From CAITSH01 sp945892985 (GTDB taxonomy: Bacteria; Pseudomonadota; Gammaproteobacteria; Burkholderiales; SG8-39): a stretch of DNA of 61,592 nt. The translations under genes and the position numbers were made by a program. The number at the start of each line of letters is the position of its first letter. Position 1 is the first letter of the stretch. Under the pieces are notes generated by a model. That model was not told where the DNA came from, ran no database searches, and saw only the letters and a list, made by a program, of their open reading frames with translations. The DNA is taken from NCBI GenBank assembly GCA_945892985.1, contig CAMDDU010000024.1, positions 1 through 61,592 of the forward strand. The letters run 5' to 3'. This document shows, piece after piece, positions 26,162-35,255 of this stretch.

Positions 26162-26995
26162 ATGCCCCGCCCGCCCGCCTCCCCGATTAAACCGGCCAAA
26201 CCGAACAAGCGCCAGCCACGCGCTGCGCGTGCGCCAGTCCGCACTGCCCCTTTGAAAAAAGGGGCGGTACGCGCCGAGCACCGCGAGTTCAGCCTCGCCA
26301 CCGCCGGCGGCGCCACGCCGCGCATGCGCGAGAGCTCGCTGCGTACGCGCGAGACCATTCTTACCGCCGCCACCACCGAGTTCGCCGAGAGCGGCTTTGA
26401 CGCCGCGCACATGGACGAGATCGCGGTGCGCGCGGGCATCCAGAAAAACGTCCTCTACTATTATTTTGGCAGCAAGGAAGGCCTGTTCACCGCGGTGCTC
26501 GAGCGCACCTACGAGTTGATCCGCTCGCGCCAGGAGGAGGCCGGCATACGCGATCTCGACCCGGTCGAGGCGATGCGCAAGCTGGTGTTCTTCACCGGGC
26601 AGAACTGGGGCCGCCATCCGGAGTTTCTGCGCCTGTTGCAAAGCGAAAACCTCAACAAGGGCCGGCACATTCGCGCCTCCAAAAGCATTCCGCGCATGTA
26701 CAACCCGCTGCTTGATGCGATACGCGCGCTGCTCGAGCGCGGCGTCGCCTCGGGTGTGTTCCGCAAGGGCATAGACCCTGTCGACCTGTACATCTCCATC
26801 ACTTCGCTGTCGGCGCACTATGTCAGCCACCAGCACACTTTTGAGGCGATTTTCCAGCGCCGGTTGATGACGCCGCCGCGCATGCGCCAGCGCCTCGAGC
26901 ACGCGGCCGACATGGTGATTCGTTACCTGCTCACCGATCCTGCGCCGCCGGCGGCGCGAAAACGCGGCGTTGCGCGGGCCAAGACCAGGGCCTAG
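26162..26995 (+). CDS. TetR/AcrR-family transcriptional regulator
   Basis: 277 residues, longer than usual because of a basic, Pro-rich N-terminal tail of about 55 residues. The HTH domain lies at about 60-105 (RETILTAATTEFAESGFDAA, then VRAGIQKNVLYYYFGSKEGL). The C-terminal ligand domain resembles the TetR_C YfiR/RutR-like type. It probably binds the TTGACY-N4-RGTCAA palindromes found at four promoters of the region and releases them on binding a pathway compound. The operator match is inference from position and repetition. Confidence 0.9.
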   Translation: MPRPPASPIKPAKPNKRQPRAARAPVRTAPLKKGAVRAEHREFSLATAGGATPRMRESSLRTRETILTAATTEFAESGFDAAHMDEIAVRAGIQKNVLYYYFGSKEGLFTAVLERTYELIRSRQEEAGIRDLDPVEAMRKLVFFTGQNWGRHPEFLRLLQSENLNKGRHIRASKSIPRMYNPLLDAIRALLERGVASGVFRKGIDPVDLYISITSLSAHYVSHQHTFEAIFQRRLMTPPRMRQRLEHAADMVIRYLLTDPAPPAARKRGVARAKTRA

Positions 26996-27066
26996 GGGTG
27001 TGGTGCCGGGGTTGCGCACCCGGCCTCGCCGCGGCAAATTTGACGCGCACCGGCGCAGGGCGGCGC

Positions 27067-27095
27067 TTGACTTTTCTTGACCGCTAGGTCAATCT
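27067..27095 (+). promoter_or_regulatory. Promoter with embedded TetR-type operator (site c)
   Basis: TTGACT (27067-27072) is followed after 17 nt by CAATCT (27090-27095). The perfect palindrome TTGACC-GCTA-GGTCAA (27077-27092) lies between and into the -10. The geometry is the same as at sites a and d. The -10 match is poor, so the start site is uncertain. It would drive the gene run starting with the Bug receptor at 27261. Confidence 0.7.
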
Positions 27096-27260
27096 CGATC
27101 CTCCGTATTTGCGGTGTTTGTCGGCGGTTGACAGCACTGTAATGCGGTATTGCCGCGTGGCTTTGCAACACGTGTTTGGCTGCGCGTGGGCACGTTTGCG
27201 TGTTTGGGCGCTGGTCTGCGCCCGACAAAAACCCATGTTGAAAATACCCGAGGACGCCAC

Positions 27261-28259
27261 ATGACCATTACCCCCATTCTTCGCCTGATCGCGTTCGTTT
27301 TGTGCGGTATTGCCGCCTTCGCCGCCGTCGCAACGACCGCGCAGGCCCAGACCGCCAGGGCCGGCGCCTATCCGACCAAAGCGGTGCGCTGGATCATCCC
27401 CTTCCCGCCCGGCGGCGCCACCGACCTGCTTGGCCGCTTCCTCGGGCAACGCCTGTCGGAAATCTGGGGCCAGCCGGTGGTGGTCGAGAATCGCGCCGGC
27501 GCCAGTGGCACCATCGGCTCGGATGTGGTGGCAAAGGCCGCGCCTGACGGCGGCACTTTCGTCGTCGGCACCACCTCCAGCCACGCCGTTTCGCCCGCGC
27601 TCAACCCGAACATCCCCTACGACAACCTGCGTGACTTCACGCCGGTGGCCTTGATCGCCACTTTCCCCAATGTGCTGGTGGTGAACGCCTCGGGTCCGAA
27701 GACGCTGCAGGAACTGATCACGCAACTGAAGGCCAATCCGGGCCGCCTCAGTTTCGGCAGCTCCGGTAACGGCAGTTCGACCCACCTGACCGGCGAACTT
27801 TTCCAACAGGCCACCGGCACGAAAATGGTTCACGTTCCCTATAAGGGCACCGGGCCGCTGCTCAACGATGTCATGGCGGGGCATGTCCCGCTCGGATTTG
27901 ACCAGATCACCGCGATATTGCCCTTCACCCAGTCGGGCCGCCTACGCGCATTGGGCGTGGCCAGCCTGGAGCGCAGTGCCGCGGCGCCCGATGTTCCGAC
28001 CATCGCCGAAGTGGTGCCGGGGTTTGAGGCCATCGCCTGGATGGGCCTGCTCGGTCCGGCCGGCCTGCCGCCGGACATTGTCAGCAAGGTCAATGCCGAC
28101 ATCCGTCGCGTGCTCCAGTCGCCCGAGGGCGCGCAGAAGCTGCGCGAGCTTGGGGCGACGCCGGGCGCGCTGACACCGCAGGCCTTCGGCGACTTCGTGC
28201 GCAGAGACACCGAAAAGTGGCGCGCGCTGGTAAAGAGCGCCAACATCAAGGCCGATTAA
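27261..28259 (+). CDS. Bug/TctC-family receptor
   Basis: 332 residues. The signal peptide spans about 1-30 (AVATTAQAQTA). It has YPTKAVRWIIPFPPGGATD, VVENRAGASGT, HVPYKGTGPL and DVPTIAEVVPG. ATG 27261 has GAGGA about 6 nt upstream; a longer in-frame start at 27150 would include leader DNA and is rejected. It is the first gene after operator site c, and a second Bug receptor follows 78 nt downstream. The ligand is unknown. Confidence 0.92.
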   Translation: MTITPILRLIAFVLCGIAAFAAVATTAQAQTARAGAYPTKAVRWIIPFPPGGATDLLGRFLGQRLSEIWGQPVVVENRAGASGTIGSDVVAKAAPDGGTFVVGTTSSHAVSPALNPNIPYDNLRDFTPVALIATFPNVLVVNASGPKTLQELITQLKANPGRLSFGSSGNGSSTHLTGELFQQATGTKMVHVPYKGTGPLLNDVMAGHVPLGFDQITAILPFTQSGRLRALGVASLERSAAAPDVPTIAEVVPGFEAIAWMGLLGPAGLPPDIVSKVNADIRRVLQSPEGAQKLRELGATPGALTPQAFGDFVRRDTEKWRALVKSANIKAD

Positions 28260-28337
28260 CGCGATTGAAGCGATTGACCTGGCGCCCGCGCCCAAGTCTG
28301 GCGCGGAGTACGCTATTTTCCTGAAAGGAATACACCG

Positions 28338-29354
28338 ATGGCCGTAACACTGACACTGCCCCGACGCCGGGCGCTTACTGCGCTCGCCAGGCTGGCCGCG
28401 CTGGTTGCCGTTGCCAGCGGCACCATCGCGCTGGCCGCGCCGCAGGCGCTCGCGCAGCAGGCAAAATTCCCGTCCAAGCCGATACGCCTGATTGCACCCT
28501 TCGCCCCGGGCGGCGCGCTTGATCTGATCGCACGTACCGCCGCGCAAGTCATGTCAGAACAGCTGGGTCAGACGGTGGTGGTCGAGAATCGCGCCGGCGC
28601 CGCCGGCGCCATCGGCTCGGAGTTTGTGGCGAGGTCGCCGGCCGACGGCTATACGCTGCTGCTTGGGGCGACGACGACGCACGGCATTAACCCGGTGCTG
28701 CAAAAGCTGCCCTACGATGCGGTGAAGGATTTTGCGCCGGTGTCGCTGGTGGCGACCATCCCGCACATCATCGTCATCAACCCGCAACTGCCCGTTAACA
28801 CCATCCAGGAATTCATCGCTTATGCCAAGGCGAAGCCGGGCCTGACCTACGGCTCCGCCGGCACCGGCTCGCCGCATCACCTCGCCGGGGAAATGCTCAA
28901 ACTGCTCGCCGGGGTGGATGTGGTGCACGTGCCTTACAAGGGTTCGGGGCCGGCCATGTCCGACCTCATTGGCGGGCAGACCCAGTTCATGTCCATCGAA
29001 TACACCGCCGCCGCCGGCAATCTCAAGGGCGGCAAGCTGCGCGCCCTCGCCGTCGCCACGCCGCAACGCGTGCCGGGCATAGATCTGCCGACGCTGGTTG
29101 AGGCCGGCCTGCCTGGCTTTGAGGTGACCGCCTGGTATGCAATTTATGCACCGGCCGGCACCGCGCCGGACATCGTCGCGGCGCTGCAGGGCGCGCTGGC
29201 CAAGGGCATTCGCAGTGGTGATGCGCGTGACAAACTCGCCAGCCTTAATGCCACCGCCGTGGGCGGCACGCCCGAGGCGCTCAGCGCACACATGCGCGCC
29301 GAGATGGAACGCTGGGCGCGTGTCATCAAGGCGGCCAACGTCAAGCCCGAATAA
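28338..29354 (+). CDS. Bug/TctC-family receptor
   Basis: 338 residues. The Arg-rich start MAVTLTLPRRRALTALAR precedes a hydrophobic signal segment ending PQALAQQ; a Tat signal is possible but the motif is incomplete. It has FPSKPIRLIAPFAPGGALD, VVENRAGAAGA, SPADGYTLLL and HVPYKGSGPAM. It is the second of two adjacent Bug genes, related but not recent duplicates. AAAGGAA precedes the ATG. A 9-nt tandem repeat follows the stop. Confidence 0.92.
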   Translation: MAVTLTLPRRRALTALARLAALVAVASGTIALAAPQALAQQAKFPSKPIRLIAPFAPGGALDLIARTAAQVMSEQLGQTVVVENRAGAAGAIGSEFVARSPADGYTLLLGATTTHGINPVLQKLPYDAVKDFAPVSLVATIPHIIVINPQLPVNTIQEFIAYAKAKPGLTYGSAGTGSPHHLAGEMLKLLAGVDVVHVPYKGSGPAMSDLIGGQTQFMSIEYTAAAGNLKGGKLRALAVATPQRVPGIDLPTLVEAGLPGFEVTAWYAIYAPAGTAPDIVAALQGALAKGIRSGDARDKLASLNATAVGGTPEALSAHMRAEMERWARVIKAANVKPE

Positions 29355-29359
29355 GCACT

Positions 29360-29430
29360 AACAAAACCAACAAGACCAACAAAACCAACAAGACCAACAA
29401 GACCAACAAGACCAACAAGACCAACAAGAC
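29360..29430. repeat. Tandem repeat of 9-nt units ACCAACAAG/ACCAACAAA
   Basis: About eight head-to-tail copies with only A/G variation fill most of the gap between the Bug receptor and the next gene. They end 20 nt before the ATG, next to the GCGAGGAG ribosome-binding site. Copy number could change by slippage. Confidence 0.9.
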
Positions 29431-29449
29431 AGACGCGAGGAGATAGACC

Positions 29450-30436
29450 ATGGCAGCAAGCGACAAAGGGGTACCGATCACGCTGGCCTGCGCGCTGTAC
29501 GACCGCATGCAGGCCTTGTACACCGGCGCCGTCAAGCCCGAGGGCATAGACCTCACATTCATGGTCGAGGATTTTCCGCGGCGGCTGTTCGACAGCGCAA
29601 TGAAGACCCAGCCCTTTGACGTGTGTGAAATGTCCAGCTCCGACTACATCACGCGCGTCAGCAAGGGAGACTGTCCGTTTATCGCGCTGCCGGTGTTCCC
29701 GTCCAAGTGCTTTCGCCACAACACCATCACCATCAACCGCAAATCGGACATTCGCGAGCCCAAGGACCTCGAGGGCAGGCGCATCGGCGTCATGCGCTTC
29801 ACCATGTCGGCGGCGGTGTGGCAGCGCGGGCACCTGCAGAACGACTATGGCGTCGACCTCAAGAGCATCGACTGGGTCGAGGGTTCGGTCAACAGCCCCG
29901 GCAGCCACGGTGTGCCGACCATCATCCCGCCTGGCTTCAAGGTCACCCGCAACGAAAGCGGCAAGTCGCTCAGCGACCTGCTTGGCGAGGGCGCGATCGA
30001 CGGCGTCATCGGCACCCATATGCCCGAGTCGTGCAAGGGCAACAAGGATGTCGGCCGGCTGTTCCCGAATTTTCGCGAGGTCGAGCAGGACTATTTCCGG
30101 CGCACTGGGATTTTTCCGATCATGCACCTGATCGCAATCAAGCGCGAAGTCTACGAAGCCAACCCCTTCATCGCCGCCAGCCTTTACCGCGCCTTTTGCG
30201 AGGCCAAGCAGGCCGCTTATGTGCGCATGCGCAACTATTCGGCCCTGCGCTACATGCTGCCCTGGATGAACGACGAAATCGACCAGATAGACGAATTGTT
30301 CGGCGACGATCCCTGGACCTACGGGCTTGAGGCCAACCGCAAGACCATCGAGATGTGCATGACGTTCATGGTGCAGCAGGGCATGTTGAAGTCGCCGGTG
30401 CCGGTCGAAAAGTTGTTTGTCGACTTCGGCGCATGA
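29450..30436 (+). CDS. 4,5-dihydroxyphthalate decarboxylase (Pht5)-like protein
   Basis: 328 residues with no signal peptide, so cytoplasmic. It has a periplasmic-binding-protein type II-like fold as in Pht5: ITLACALYDRMQALYTG at the N-terminus, FDVCEMSSSDYITR, PKDLEGRRIGVMRF and FRRTGIFPIMHLIAIKREV. Pht5 removes one carboxyl group from 4,5-dihydroxyphthalate. Here it stands before a molybdenum hydroxylase set, as does its relative at 44270. It could decarboxylate a hydroxylated aromatic or pyridine acid. A binding role without catalysis cannot be excluded. Confidence 0.82.
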   Translation: MAASDKGVPITLACALYDRMQALYTGAVKPEGIDLTFMVEDFPRRLFDSAMKTQPFDVCEMSSSDYITRVSKGDCPFIALPVFPSKCFRHNTITINRKSDIREPKDLEGRRIGVMRFTMSAAVWQRGHLQNDYGVDLKSIDWVEGSVNSPGSHGVPTIIPPGFKVTRNESGKSLSDLLGEGAIDGVIGTHMPESCKGNKDVGRLFPNFREVEQDYFRRTGIFPIMHLIAIKREVYEANPFIAASLYRAFCEAKQAAYVRMRNYSALRYMLPWMNDEIDQIDELFGDDPWTYGLEANRKTIEMCMTFMVQQGMLKSPVPVEKLFVDFGA

Positions 30437-30491
30437 CAAGGCGAATGAACGTGGCGGCGCGAAGGAGATCCTCTTTGTTTGGAGATTCGCT

Positions 30492-31181
30492 TTGAAGGCA
30501 ATCCTTTTGTTCCTGGCGCACGCCGCCGTGTTGCTCGCTGCCGCCCCTGCGGCCTTTGCCGCCGATGCTTATCCGAGCAAGCCGATCCGTCTGCTGGTCG
30601 GCTTTCCGCCCGGCGGGCCGGCCGACATCGCCGCGCTCGAGGCCTGGGCCGAGGGTTTCGAGAAAAAATACATCTATCAGTCACCGACCGGCCCGCTGTA
30701 TCCCAAGGTCAACATCGGCGGCATCGAGGGCGGCGCGCCTTACCGCCCCAATTATTTTCCAGGCGTGTGCAATATTTACGTCGACGTGCGCATGCCACCG
30801 CAGGTGCGGCCGGTGACGGTGCAATATGAAATCGAAAAGGCGCTGAAGCAGCTCGATATCGAGTACGACCTTGAGCTGTACAAGTCGCTGCTCGGCCACG
30901 AAGGCAGGGGCGTCGAGCGGCTTGTGGCCTCGGCCGAGGAAGTGCACCAACACCTGTTCGGCGAAAAAATAAAACCCGAGTCGCCCGAGCGCGCTAGCAT
31001 CTGGACCGACACCAACATCTACAATGAAATGGGCATACCGGCGATCAAGATCGGCCCGCGCGGCCGGCGCATCGGTCCGCGCAACGAGGAAATCGACATC
31101 GATGTCATGGTCAAGGCGGCGCAGCTTTACGCGCTGATGGCGCTCGATATCTGCAATCGCGAGCGGCCCGATCCGGCATGA
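30492..31181 (+). pseudogene. In-frame chimera: Bug-receptor N-terminus joined to M20-peptidase C-terminus
   Basis: The first ~46 residues are a Bug signal peptide and mature start (DAYPSKPIRLLVGFPPGG). From about residue 47 (near 30630) the sequence changes to the dimerisation and C-terminal part of an ArgE/DapE-type M20 hydrolase (SPTGPLYPKVNIGGIEGGAP, then TDTNIYNEMGIPAIKIGPRG). The rest of the receptor and the M20 metal-binding N-terminal half are missing. A deletion joining two genes in frame explains this. I place the start at TTG 30492, after GGAG. The product could be exported but should be inactive in both roles. Confidence 0.75.
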
Positions 31182-31251
31182 GCGAGCGGTGCGCGGCCGC
31201 GGCTGCGGCAGCACCAATGCATCGATCGTGACAATCTGTCTGAAAAGACTT

Positions 31252-31303
31252 TTGGATTTTAGGACTTTGGGAATTTAGAACTTTAGAACACTAGAACTCT
31301 AGG
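31252..31303. repeat. Low-complexity tandem repeat, TTTAGAAC-type units
   Basis: Units such as TTTAGGACT, TTTGGGAAT, TTTAGAACT, TTTAGAACA and CTAGAACTC of about 9-10 nt run up to the AGGAGAAG ribosome-binding site of the next gene. This is the same kind of leader repeat as at 29360 and 32199. Confidence 0.7.
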
Positions 31304-31313
31304 AGAAGCATTT

Positions 31314-32180
31314 TTGAAACCTGCCGCATTTGAATACGCAGTGCCGACGACGGTAGCCGAGGCCGTTGCCTTGCTCGCCAGTCGCAATGGCGAGGCCAAG
31401 CCCATTTCCGGCGGGCAAAGCCTGATGCCGGTGCTCAATTTCCGCCTCGCCGCGCCGACGCTGCTGGTTGACTTGCGCCACCTGCCCGACCTCGATCGCA
31501 TCGTTGTCGAAGCGGGCGGTACGCGGCTGGGCGCCAAGGTGCGCTGGCGCGATATTGAAAAAAGCAGCGCGCTGGCCGCAGTCACCGGCCAGCCTTTACT
31601 CTGCGCGGCGATCGCACATGTGGCGCACTACCAGATACGCAATCGCGGCACCGTTGGCGGCAGCCTCGCGCATGCCGATCCGGCCGCCGAAATGCCCGGT
31701 CTTGCCGTGGCCCTGGATGCAAGGCTGCGCATCATCGGCGCCAAGGGCGAGCGCATGGTCGAGGCCGGCGAATTTTTCACCGGCCCCTTGTCGACGGTGC
31801 TCGAACCCGACGAACTGATACTCGAGGTGTTGCTGCCGGCGTGGCCGGCGGCGCGCCGCTGGGGCTTTGAGGAATTTGCGCGCCGTCGTGGCGACTTCGC
31901 GCTCGCCGGCGCCGCGGTTTGGTTTGACACCGACGCCGCGGGATGCGCACAAAATGCCCACGTCGGCATCATTGGCGCGAGTGACCGGCCGCGCCGCCTG
32001 CCCGCCGCAGAGATGGCGCTCAACGGCAAGGCCCTCGACGCTGCCACCATTGCTGCCGCAGTCGCCGCCGCGCGCGCCGCGCTCGATCCGATGAACGACA
32101 TTCATGCCAGCGCCGACTACCGGCGCGCCCTCGCCGGCACCATGGTTGAGCGTGCGCTCAAGGCCGCCCTCGCGCGCTGA
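31314..32180 (+). CDS. Molybdenum hydroxylase FAD subunit (CoxM-like), set 2
   Basis: 288 residues with flavin motifs ISGGQSLMPVLNFRL (about 31-45) and RNRGTVGGSLAHADPAAE (about 108-125). It starts at TTG 31314 after AGGAGAAG. It is followed by the small subunit and two large-subunit genes (32739 and 36649). Because only one M and one S gene accompany the two L genes, this flavoprotein may serve both. Confidence 0.92.
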   Translation: MKPAAFEYAVPTTVAEAVALLASRNGEAKPISGGQSLMPVLNFRLAAPTLLVDLRHLPDLDRIVVEAGGTRLGAKVRWRDIEKSSALAAVTGQPLLCAAIAHVAHYQIRNRGTVGGSLAHADPAAEMPGLAVALDARLRIIGAKGERMVEAGEFFTGPLSTVLEPDELILEVLLPAWPAARRWGFEEFARRRGDFALAGAAVWFDTDAAGCAQNAHVGIIGASDRPRRLPAAEMALNGKALDAATIAAAVAAARAALDPMNDIHASADYRRALAGTMVERALKAALAR

Positions 32181-32198
32181 GTGGCGCCGGCCGACTAT

Positions 32199-32249
32199 AC
32201 GAAACATCAGAAAACATCAGAGAAACATCAGGAAACATCAAGGAAACAC
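32199..32249. repeat. Tandem repeat of ~11-nt units (GAAACATCAG)
   Basis: Four to five units of GAAACATCAGA/AAACATCAGG/GAAACATCAAG type fill the gap between the M and S genes. The last unit supplies the AAGGAAA ribosome-binding site of the S gene, so repeat number sets the spacing and the number of such sites. Confidence 0.85.
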
Positions 32250-32735
<486 letters not shown>

Positions 32736-32738
32736 GCC

Positions 32739-35084
32739 ATGGCCCAGCCAATGCGCAAACCCGCCGCCGACAAAAAACGCTATGTCGGCTCTTCCGTCGA
32801 ACGCATCGAGGATCTGCGCTTTTTGCGCGGCAAGGGCACTTACGTCGATGACGTACCCAAAACCGATGTGCTGCATGCGGTGATCCTGCGCAGCCCGCTC
32901 GCGCACGGCCGCATCCGCGGTATCGACGCCAGCGCGGCGCTGAAGATGGAGGGTGTCCACGCCGTCATCACTGCGGCCGAGATTGTGCGCGCCTGCGGCA
33001 CCGTGCCGCTGATCCCGATACGCCTGCACCCCAACCCGGTGCTCGAGCCCTACCGCCAGCCTGTCATCGCATCCGACAAGGTGCGCCACGTCGGTGAGCC
33101 CGTCGCCATCATTGTCGCCAGCAGCGCGGCCATCGCCGAGGATGCGATGAACGCGATCGAGCTCGACATCGAGGCGCTGCCGGTTGCCGCCGATGTGCGT
33201 TCGGCGCTGACCGGCAAGACCTTGTTGTTCGAGGGCACCAGCACCAACTCGCCCATCACCTACACGGCGACAAAGGGCGATGCCGACGCCGCCTTTGCCA
33301 AGGCAGCCTACAAGCGGCGTGAGCGCTTCGATATCCAGCGCATCACCGCCATGACCATGGAGCCGCGCGGGCTGATGGCCGACTGGGATGCGGCGAAGCA
33401 GACCCTGTTTGTGTACGGCGCGGCCAAGGTGCCGTTCTGGAACCGCGGTGCCCTCGCACACATGCTCGGCATGGAGCGCGAGGCGGTGACGCTGATCGAG
33501 AACGACGTGGGCGGTGGCTTTGGCGCGCGCGGCGAGTTCTACACCGAGGACTTCCTCGTTCCGTTCGCGGCGCGCCATCTTGGCCGCGCCGTGAAGTGGA
33601 TAGAAGACCGGCGTGAAAACCTGCTGTCGATGAACCAGGCGCGCGAGTGCGACGCCGAGGTCGAGATCGCCTGCGAGCGTGACGGCACCATCATCGGTTT
33701 TCGCGGCAGCATGCATTACGACCTGGGCGCTTATCCGCGCACCAATGGCCTGGTGGCACCGCGCAACATCACGCAGTTCGTGTCCGCTGCCTACCGGGTC
33801 GCACACATCGACATTGCCTGCCGCATCGTCTTCACCAACAAGACCGGTTCGGGCACCTTCCGCGCGCCCGGCCGTTTCGAGAGTAATTTTTTCGGCGAGC
33901 GCCTGGTGGACATGGCGGCGAAAGACCTCGGCCTTGACCCGGCCGAGATGCGCCGCAAGAACCTGCTGACCGACCGTGACATGCCCTGGCCGCTGGCCAC
34001 GCTGGCGCCCTCGACGGTACCCAACACGGCCAACACCGAGTGCGACAGCGGCGATTACCGCATTACCTTCGACCGCTGCCTGCAGGACTTTGGCTGGTCG
34101 GCCAAGCGCGCGCTGCAGGGCAAGCTCATTGACGGCCGCTACCACGGCTTTGGCCTCGCCTGCTTCATCGAGGGTGGCGCGGCCGGACCGCGCGAGAACG
34201 CCAGACTGCGCATCGAGCATGACGGCTCGGTCACCGTCAGCGTCGGCTCGACCGGCCTCGGGCAGGGGCTGGAGACCGTGCTGACGCAAATCGCGGCCGA
34301 TGCACTGGAGATGCCGATGGACGGCGTGAACCTGCTGCACGGTTCGACCAACCTGCTGGCCGAGGGCTGGGGTTCCTACCATTCGCGCTCGACGGTGATG
34401 GGCGGTTCGGCCATTCTTGACGGCGCGGAAAAACTCAAGGCGCTGGTGCGTGAAAAAGCCGCGGCGCTGCTCGAGTGCGCCGTCGCGGAGGTGCACGTCG
34501 CGGGCGGCGAGGCGGTGTCGCCCAAGGGCAAGCTCGTGTCCTTCGCGCAGCTTTTCGCAGCCTCCGGCACCGCTGGCCTGGAGGTGGATGGCACTTTCGC
34601 CAGCCACCATCACACCTATGCCTACGGCACGGCCGCGGCGCATATCGCCGTCGACCCGGGCACCGGCGGTGTCGAGCTCATCGATTACCTCGTTGTCGAG
34701 GACGTCGGTCGCGCCGTCAATCCACTCACTTTGCACGGCCAGGTGATAGGCGGCACGGTGCAGGGCTTGGGCGGTGTGTTCCTCGAACACCTCGTCTACG
34801 ACGATGAGGGCCAGCTGCTGACCGGCTCGCTTGCCGATTACCTGGTGCCCACCGCCACCGATTACCCGCAGGTGCGCGCGGTGACGCTGGAGCAATTTCC
34901 GTCGCCGCTCAACCCGCTTGGCGCCAAGGGCGCGGGCGAGGGCGGCACGATTTGCGTCGGCGGTGTCATTGGCAACGCGCTGGCCAACGCGCTATCCTCG
35001 CTTGGCATCGAGCCCAACAGCCTGCCGCTGTCACCCTCGCGCGTGTGGCAGATGGTGGATGAGGCCGCGCGCAAGCGTGCGTGA
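32739..35084 (+). CDS. Molybdenum hydroxylase large subunit (CoxL-like), set 2
   Basis: 781 residues. It has GKGTYVDDVPKTDVLHA near the start, DVGGGFGARGEFYTED (about 265-280), the loop GSGTFRAPGRFE in place of the CoxL form I signature, TGLGQGLETVLTQIA and the catalytic Glu region GAKGAGEGG near residue 745. It should hydroxylate an organic substrate, with electrons leaving through the adjacent S and M subunits. It is clearly paralogous to the L subunit at 36649: both share RGEFY-ED, TECDSGDY and the Arg-Ala-Pro-Gly-Arg loop. Confidence 0.93.
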   Translation: MAQPMRKPAADKKRYVGSSVERIEDLRFLRGKGTYVDDVPKTDVLHAVILRSPLAHGRIRGIDASAALKMEGVHAVITAAEIVRACGTVPLIPIRLHPNPVLEPYRQPVIASDKVRHVGEPVAIIVASSAAIAEDAMNAIELDIEALPVAADVRSALTGKTLLFEGTSTNSPITYTATKGDADAAFAKAAYKRRERFDIQRITAMTMEPRGLMADWDAAKQTLFVYGAAKVPFWNRGALAHMLGMEREAVTLIENDVGGGFGARGEFYTEDFLVPFAARHLGRAVKWIEDRRENLLSMNQARECDAEVEIACERDGTIIGFRGSMHYDLGAYPRTNGLVAPRNITQFVSAAYRVAHIDIACRIVFTNKTGSGTFRAPGRFESNFFGERLVDMAAKDLGLDPAEMRRKNLLTDRDMPWPLATLAPSTVPNTANTECDSGDYRITFDRCLQDFGWSAKRALQGKLIDGRYHGFGLACFIEGGAAGPRENARLRIEHDGSVTVSVGSTGLGQGLETVLTQIAADALEMPMDGVNLLHGSTNLLAEGWGSYHSRSTVMGGSAILDGAEKLKALVREKAAALLECAVAEVHVAGGEAVSPKGKLVSFAQLFAASGTAGLEVDGTFASHHHTYAYGTAAAHIAVDPGTGGVELIDYLVVEDVGRAVNPLTLHGQVIGGTVQGLGGVFLEHLVYDDEGQLLTGSLADYLVPTATDYPQVRAVTLEQFPSPLNPLGAKGAGEGGTICVGGVIGNALANALSSLGIEPNSLPLSPSRVWQMVDEAARKRA

Positions 35085-35112
35085 GCCGGCGCGGAACCGG
35101 CCTGCGGGCACT

Positions 35113-35160
35113 ACCGATAGGCCGGAAAGCCGCGCCAGACGGGCATTTCCAGCCATTGCC
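35113..35160. repeat. Palindromic repeat, TAGGCYGGAAA...TTTCCAGCC family
   Basis: CGATAGGCCGGAAAGCCGC and GGGCATTTCCAGCCATTG form an imperfect hairpin in the gap after the L gene. Relatives lie at 49056, 54879 and 60774. Confidence 0.7.
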
Positions 35161-35255
35161 TTGGCAGCGGCGCAGGCGTATCACCGGGCGGATTTTTGTG
35201 ATGATTTGTTCTTGCGTGTAGGAAAACCGCGAACAGGATAACGACAGGAAAAAAG

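Noticed and set aside
29360..29430. A CRISPR array
   Set aside because: The unit is only 9 nt, head to tail without spacers, and no cas genes are present.
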